From positions 2,681,001-2,745,000 of the forward strand of contig BSQZ01000006.1 in NCBI GenBank assembly GCA_033239005.1: a stretch of 64,000 nt of DNA. The letters run 5' to 3'. The notes beneath the pieces were generated by a model. That model had not been told where the DNA came from, made no database searches, and saw only the letters and a list, made by a program, of their open reading frames with translations. Positions 58,776 through 64,000 of this stretch are shown here, in pieces (position 1 is the first letter of the stretch; each line of letters begins with the position of its first letter). The stretch is from Lamellibrachia satsuma (Eukaryota; Annelida; Polychaeta; Sabellida; Siboglinidae). A program made the translations under genes and the position numbers.

Positions 58776-59045
58776 AACCACGTATTGCGAAATCAATTGA
58801 TTCAAAGATGTTATCGCTCCCAGACAGTCTATTCTTATCCCGCCAGACCACCTGAGAGATTAATAACCGCACATTGCGAAACCATAGCCTCGTCTTTGAA
58901 AATAGATATGACAATACGATCTCAATCACTTCAAAGATGTTATCGCTCCCAGACAGTTTATTCTTACCCCTCCAAACCGCCTAGAAGATTCTTAACCCCA
59001 TATTGCGAAATCATCGCCTCGTCTTTGGAAAGATATATGATAATG
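58776..59045. repeat. Tandem duplication of about 130 bp
   Basis: TTCAAAGATGTTATCGCTCC, AGACAGTYTATTCTTA and CATTGCGAAAYCAT-like stretches occur in both halves (about 58780-58905 and 58912-59045). Confidence 0.9.
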
Positions 59046-59212
59046 ACAGCCGCTGTTTTCGTTGGCCAATAAGGTAAACCACACAAACCGACTAGGCCAA
59101 TACAGGAAGACGGGGGTGTTTTATTGGCGCTAGAGTTGGGAGCAGTTAGTATTCTCGATTATGTCAACGGATCCTGATTGACTCATAGAAACATGTAGTG
59201 TCTACCACAGCG

Positions 59213-59220
59213 TATATAAG
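59213..59220 (+). promoter_or_regulatory. TATA box of the Ly6/EGF gene
   Basis: TATATAAG about 30 bases before a likely start near 59245. A non-coding exon ending CACCG before gtaagt at 59297 follows. Confidence 0.65.
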
Positions 59221-59242
59221 GCGACGGTTTGGCAACGTTAGA

Positions 59243-59296
59243 TAACCACTTCTGCCTGCCGACTGTAACGAACAGGATTGACAGCCGGCTACACCG
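59243..59296 (+). other. Non-coding first exon (5' UTR) of the Ly6/EGF gene
   Basis: Lies between the TATA box and a strong donor gtaagt at 59297. The next exon has an acceptor ttacag at 59714. No ATG opens a frame here. The exact start is inferred from TATA spacing. Confidence 0.55.
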
Positions 59297-59714
59297 GTAA
59301 GTAGAATTATCCTTACATGACGAAATGCAAATGTTTTAAATTGATAAGGCAATTGAATTATGTAAATCTTGCAAGGCCTAGCCCGCATGCTAATGGCTAC
59401 AGTCAACAGTAGTTCAGTTTATCTAATGTTTTACCTGTATAACGTATACTTTACGTGTAAACAATCTAAATGTTTTACCTGTACAACGTATACTTTACGT
59501 GTAAACAATCTAAACCACTGATCAATTTTCAAAGAGCCTCTGGGCTTTCGCAGTAAAGCCTTTTCTGATTCTACTCTTATCGACAAACCTGATTCTATTA
59601 AGGGCACATTTTACACAACGGTAATAGGGAATGGTTCCGTCCATCTTAATTATATTAAACAGCTGATTCTGTGGCGCAGTCCACTATAAACAAAGGTTGG
59701 AATGTGTGTTACAG

Positions 59715-62700
59715 AACGTTGTTTCTTGACCGATCGAGATACGTGTTAAAATGGCTGCTCTTTTTGCCGCCATCGCCGTGTTTCTTCTGATTGAAGTGAT
59801 TAATTGCGAAAGCGACCAATCGTGTAAGTATTTACGAATCATATGATAATTGAAAACGAACAGAATTTTCACAATCGTATGCTTGAGTTGTCTTGGTCTT
59901 GGAATTGGAATACTGCCTAGCAGTGTCGTTGAAGAAACCAATTGTTGCCGCAACGTTTTGAGATATACTTTTCATTATTTTGCATTGTATTTTTTTTATT
60001 TATTGTATTATAACTGTGCACGATATATTGCCGCGCCTACATAATTAGTTACGACAAACCGTGGGGTCGTAGATTAATCCCTGAAAGTTTGGCGCCCGAG
60101 GTGCAAGCCATCAAAGTAGGAACGTTAACATTACCACATACATTCGCTAGCTCGATTATAGTTAGATTCTCTTTGACTACTCACAGTTTGCACTGACGAC
60201 GAGACGAAGGTGAAGACGCGCTGGATCTTTACTCAAGACACCACGTGCGCAGCAAAGATCTCCGAGGTGACAGGTTTCTACAACGAGGACTACCGGCTAG
60301 AGTGCCAGTGGTGGCAAGACCTCTCCAGTCCACCGGACAAGATCTCCAAGGCCTTCGTCACCGAGTGTTTCCCACTCATAAACGGCACGATCAAGTACCG
60401 GGCTAAAGTGTGCTGCCCAGGTGAGATGAATGCGTCGATGAATTAATGGACACACTGGCGAGAATACTGGCAGGAGTGTTTTTAAAACGGAATCACGTTG
60501 CGTCAAAAGCGTGGTTGGGGTATGTGCTATTAGGTTGGGATAGGTGGATAGAAGGGCTTGGTTGGGTGGGGTGGGTGGTTTGGCCTTGTATTGTGGGGTT
60601 TGTTGGGAGTGGCTTGTTGGTTGGGTGGTTGGGAGGGGTTTGTGGTTGGGAGTAGTTTGTTGGTTGGGAGGGGTTGTAGGTTGGGGGTTGGTGGATGGGA
60701 GGTGTTTGATGATTGGGAAGGGTTTGTGGTTAGGAGTGGTGTGTTGATGGGAGAGGCTGGAGGAGTTGGTTGGCCGGGTATAATTGGCCAGGTATATAGT
60801 TTTTTTTAGAAACAACAATGTATACAAACTAATTCGTCTTAATAACTATATCGTCACATCTTGCATCCAGGCGCCGTAACACGTCAGCGGTGCTTCACGT
60901 GTGACTCCCGGGCGTGGCAACATGACTCCCAGCGCAGTATGTGGCATTCAGAGAGATGCAACCACTTCGTGTCACGACCCGTACTCTGCAACGCTGGGGA
61001 GGTGAGCATCGGTTTGGTTTCACAACATATGGCACATATGTTCATACTGTCATTAGCTCGGTCCAGTTTGATTTTGGGCTAAGAAGGTTAACGATAAGCT
61101 AAGATGCTGGTAATGTTTTTATTCAAACCATAGAAAAATTATAAGCTTAGGATAAACTTGATTCGAACCATAACAAACACTGATGCAGTCAGTTAGAAAC
61201 CATAAAGCAAAGGGAGTGGAGCATGTAATGGAAATACAGTAAACTACATATTGGAAGGAAACTTGAATTATTCTGTTTGGCGTGTGTTGATAGATAGAGA
61301 GATAGATAGTAGTCGCTCAATACATGTTTCAGGACACGCTCTGGAGCGAGTAAATACATCCTTCGCTCTGTGGTTGTTCTTAAAGTCTGGTTTGTTGACA
61401 GTTACTGGATTGTTGATTAAACTAGAATTCTACGGATATTGTTTTGCGACATTCTGCTAATATATCATAGGTGTGCCAGACGACATTGGGGTACAACACA
61501 TCAAAGACTGTTTCAAAGTTCTGCGCTCCGAAAGCCAGCTGCATAGCAAAGTCGAGCGATAACAGATGCCGAACCGGCGAGGCCATCCCATCCTGCACGT
61601 ACTGCTGCGAGGGTCCGTTCTGTAACTACGAGACTCCGATGCCGTGGTTCAACCAGATTACAAGTACGTATCTCGATTACTTTAGAGCACATAATAGGAA
61701 ACAAACAAATAAATAAACAAATAAACAAGGCAGTGTCACTCTTGCTGCTCCCATAACTAGTGCTGTGACTGTTCCAGTTGTCACTGGTCTGTACGGTTCT
61801 CGGTTCTCGGTTCTCGATTATCAATCACTTTTATTTAACGTACGGGTTTGCTACGGTTCGTTTATCTGAGACTGGGAGTTTAACAAGATTTAACAAGATT
61901 GCCATCCCAAACAAAAAGTTCCAGATGGCAAGTGGACAAGGAAGCCATTGGCTTATCGAGAGTCCAACAATTTTCTCATCTATGTGTAACCCGCCCTTAT
62001 CAAATATTTGTCAATTCTATTTTTAAACATATTCACACAACTAGCATTAACACAATCATTTGGCAGTTTGTTCTATTCATTTATCACCCTCTGTGATAAA
62101 GAGTACTTTATTATGTCCAACCTACACTGCTTCTTAAATAATGCTGCTTTGTGTCATCTGGTTCTACTGCGTTCTTTAAGTTTCAAAAACATATTCCTAT
62201 CAACATCCTCATAACCGTTCACTATTTTAAACACTTCTATTTGGTCTCCTCTTAGTCTCCTGGTCTCTAGTGTTATCAAACCACATTGTAATAAGCGACT
62301 TTCGTAACTAAGGTCTGTCAATTCTGGAATAATTTTAGTTGCTCTTCGTTGTATTCTTTCTAGCTTGCCTATGTCATTTTTACGATACGGCCTCCATGCT
62401 TGAATACAATATTCTAAATGTGGTATAATTATTGCTTTGTACAAGGGTACAATTAGCTGTTCTCCTTATACGTGATAGTTCTCCTAATTAACCTTAGAAT
62501 TTGATTTCCTTTCGAAGCAGCAATCCCACATTGCTCTGAAACTTTCATGTCAGCACTAAATGTTACTCCTAAGTCCTTTTCTTGTGTGGTTCTACCTAGT
62601 ACAGCATCCCCCATTTTATTTTCTTCGTCCATGTTTCCATGTCCTATGTGTATACATTTACACTTCCCAAAATTTAATAACATTTGCTATGTTTCTGACC

Positions 62701-64000
62701 ATTTAACTAATTTATCTAGATCATCCTGTAAACTTTGTTTATCTGTATCATTAGTAACCTTTCTGAATACTTTTGTGTCATCTGGAAATTTGAGTACTTT
62801 GCTAGATATGTCATCATCCAAATCATTTATATATAATAAAAACAGTATAGGGCCTAATACTGATCCCTGTGGTACCCCACTCAAAACCGATTTCCAGTTT
62901 GAAATCTCACCATCTACTATTGCTCTCTGTCTTCTGTGTGTAAGCCACTTTTCTATCCAGTTGATTACATCATTACCTATGCCATGGGCTTTTAGTTTAA
63001 GTAACAATATTTGATGTGGCACTTTAATGAAAGCTTTCTGAAAATCTAAGTAGACAACATCCACTGGTGACCCGTCATCTACCTACTTTGTAATTTCTTC
63101 CAAAAAACATAAGATATCTGTTAGACATGACCTTGCTTTTAGGAACCCATGGTGAGTTGTCTAGAAAGAGACACAAAAAAGCTCATAAAGTTCTTAAATG
63201 CACCAACACAAAGTCAAAGTAGATCAATCACAAGCAACTACGTAACTGAACAAGTTTATTTCAGGACAAGAAACTGCATAATTCGAATCGGCCTCATCGC
63301 ACTAGGCAACATGCGCAAGTGGACAATACAGAGTTGAGTTAAGAATACCAAGAATATATGACCTCGTTACTGATAACTGGTGTTGTGACGGTTCATAATC
63401 GATATCAGACCCTGAACCGTAACAGCACTGCCCATAACGTATTAGTCATATATCGGTATACAACAATATACTGACATTATGATGCTTCTGCTATGTTTGG
63501 CTGTTCAATGGTTTTGGTTTTAAAATGTACAGCATACCAGCGTCGTGATTACGATTTAATCTGCATCGATGTTCTGTTCTCGCAGAAAACAATGGCTGCG
63601 AAGCACGTCCATGTCTTTACAACGGCGAATGTGTAGCCAACGAGACAGACCCGAGCGATTACTCCTGCCTCTGCAAGCCCGGAACTTGGGGTCCCCGATG
63701 TCAAAATTGTAAGATTTATTACATTACTGATGATGATATTGACTATAGTAATGATGATATAGTGGACGTTGAAAATATGTATTATAAAAGTAATGATATA
63801 AGGGCCGACACTGTGACATTGTATTTTAGCGAGAGTTGGAAATCACAGACGAAAGAGGCATCATTGGTATTATTACCAAAGCTACAAGATATTTAAAAAT
63901 AAACATTTGTTTTCTTTTTGCGCAGGGATGTATATATACCAACCGTGCGACAATAGAGCCTCTATCAGACGAACGACAGTTGAACCGTATTACCACTGTT
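59715..64000 (+). CDS. Secreted Ly6/uPAR-like plus EGF-like protein (3' end beyond window)
   Basis: Coding exons are 59751-59823 (after a 36-base 5' UTR part from 59715), 60187-60420, 60871-61001, 61471-61663, 63586-63708 and 63926 to past the window end. All junctions are GT-AG and phases agree (1, 1, 0, 1, 1). The product starts with a signal peptide and has a Cys-rich segment, a Ly6/uPAR three-finger-type domain and an EGF-like domain. It is probably an extracellular or membrane-tethered protein. The C-terminus is unknown. A CR1-like LINE sits in the intron before the EGF exon. Confidence 0.85.
59751..59823 (+). CDS. Signal-peptide exon
   Basis: MAALFAAIAVFLLIEVINCE then SDQS: a hydrophobic core of about 14 residues and a likely cleavage site near INC/ES. 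The donor gtaagt gives phase 1. Confidence 0.85.
60187..60420 (+). CDS. Cysteine-rich exon of unknown fold
   Basis: Reads FCTDDETKVKTRWIFTQDTT, then LECQWWQDL, FVTECFPLINGTIKYRAKVC and CPG. It has six Cys, including a CC pair at the end, and one N-glycosylation site (NGT). The terminal CC suggests a divergent Ly6-like half, but the CN ending is lacking. I do not assign a family. Confidence 0.8.
60480..60800. repeat. Degenerate GGTTGGGTGG-type G/T-rich tract in an intron
   Basis: Repeated GGTTGGGWGGGGTTTGTKGT-like words with no strict period. Confidence 0.6.
60871..61663 (+). CDS. Ly6/uPAR-type domain exons (60871-61001 and 61471-61663)
   Basis: The first exon gives QRCFTCDSRAWQ and HSERCNHF, CNAGE. 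The second gives VCQTTLGYN, KFCAPKASCI, and ends CTYCCEGPFCN. The start C-x-x-C and the end CC-x4-CN are the signature of three-finger Ly6/uPAR domains, which bind receptors or ligands outside the cell. The intron between them is in phase 0. Confidence 0.82.
61878..63150 (-). mobile_element. 5'-truncated CR1-like LINE in the intron
   Basis: On the minus strand: RT palm (63064-62687) with MDVVYLDFQKAFIKVPHQ, LSGVPQGSVLGPILFLLYIN and FPDDTKVF, then tail frames (62683-62453 and 62444-62154) matching 57645-58298, then the 3' end with TTGTTAAATC repeats at about 61880. The catalytic box reads FPDD where FADD is usual. It is truncated at about 63150, as is common for LINE copies. It is antisense to the host gene. 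Confidence 0.85.
63586..63708 (+). CDS. EGF-like domain exon
   Basis: Reads NNGCEARPCLYNGECVANE then DYSCLCKPGTWGPRCQN: six Cys with C-x4-C-x5-C-x10-C-x-C-x8-C spacing, the standard EGF pattern. Phase 1 at both ends. Confidence 0.9.
63926..64000 (+). CDS. Partial exon after the EGF domain
   Basis: After tttgcgcag the frame reads WMYIYQPCDNRASIRRTTVE then PYYHC to the window edge. Confidence 0.75.

Overview
This is a eukaryotic, animal-type window with no operons and no ribosome-binding sites. Two intron-containing genes for secreted, cysteine-rich proteins sit in DNA that is otherwise almost wholly transposon remnants, minisatellites and long TA/GT microsatellites. The domain mix suggests a lophotrochozoan, perhaps a mollusc: a chitin-binding peritrophin plus laminin-G tail like shell-matrix Pif proteins, Polinton, DIRS-like, Gypsy and CR1-like elements, and heavy satellite load. 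The taxon is inferred, not shown.

Layout. 1-3640: a 30-bp satellite with nested higher-order repeats. 3647-21393: nested mobile elements. These are a truncated Gypsy copy with a Tigger-like flank; a decayed minus-strand LINE; a DIRS-like element with a 159-bp triplication behind it; a decayed plus-strand LINE; a Tigger/pogo transposase fragment; a LINE ORF1 fragment; and a complete Gypsy element (16092-20825) with 148-153 bp LTRs, PBS, PPT and 5-bp target duplication, inserted in a Tigger-like element. 22.55-33.70 kb: the 3' part of a minus-strand gene (VWD, C8, TIL/VWC-like modules, TSP1, CBM14, laminin-G, stop, poly(A) signal). Its introns hold satellites and LINE pieces, and its 5' exons are not seen here.

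34055-49356: a 15.3-kb block bounded by inverted repeats and of Polinton/Maverick size. It keeps only a Polinton capsid C-terminus and an adenain-type cysteine protease at its right end. Almost all the rest is a chain of unrelated tandem arrays (29, 40, 20, 57, 35 and 207 bp units) with a 150-bp-arm palindrome close to the midpoint. The 207-bp satellite carries a decayed copy of the protease's catalytic-cysteine segment, and the same segment recurs inverted in the left arm. This is the most unusual object in the window.

49.4-54.5 kb: microsatellites, short inverted repeats and LINE scraps. 54.94-58.41 kb: a CR1-like LINE with an SGNH-type ORF1, an endonuclease and a deleted RT core. 59.2-64.0 kb: a plus-strand gene with a TATA box, a non-coding first exon, a signal peptide, a Ly6/uPAR-type domain and an EGF-like domain. 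It runs off the right edge, and a second copy of the same LINE family lies in its fourth coding intron.

The two host genes appear independent. The rest is explained by transposition, nested insertion, segmental duplication and tandem-array growth.
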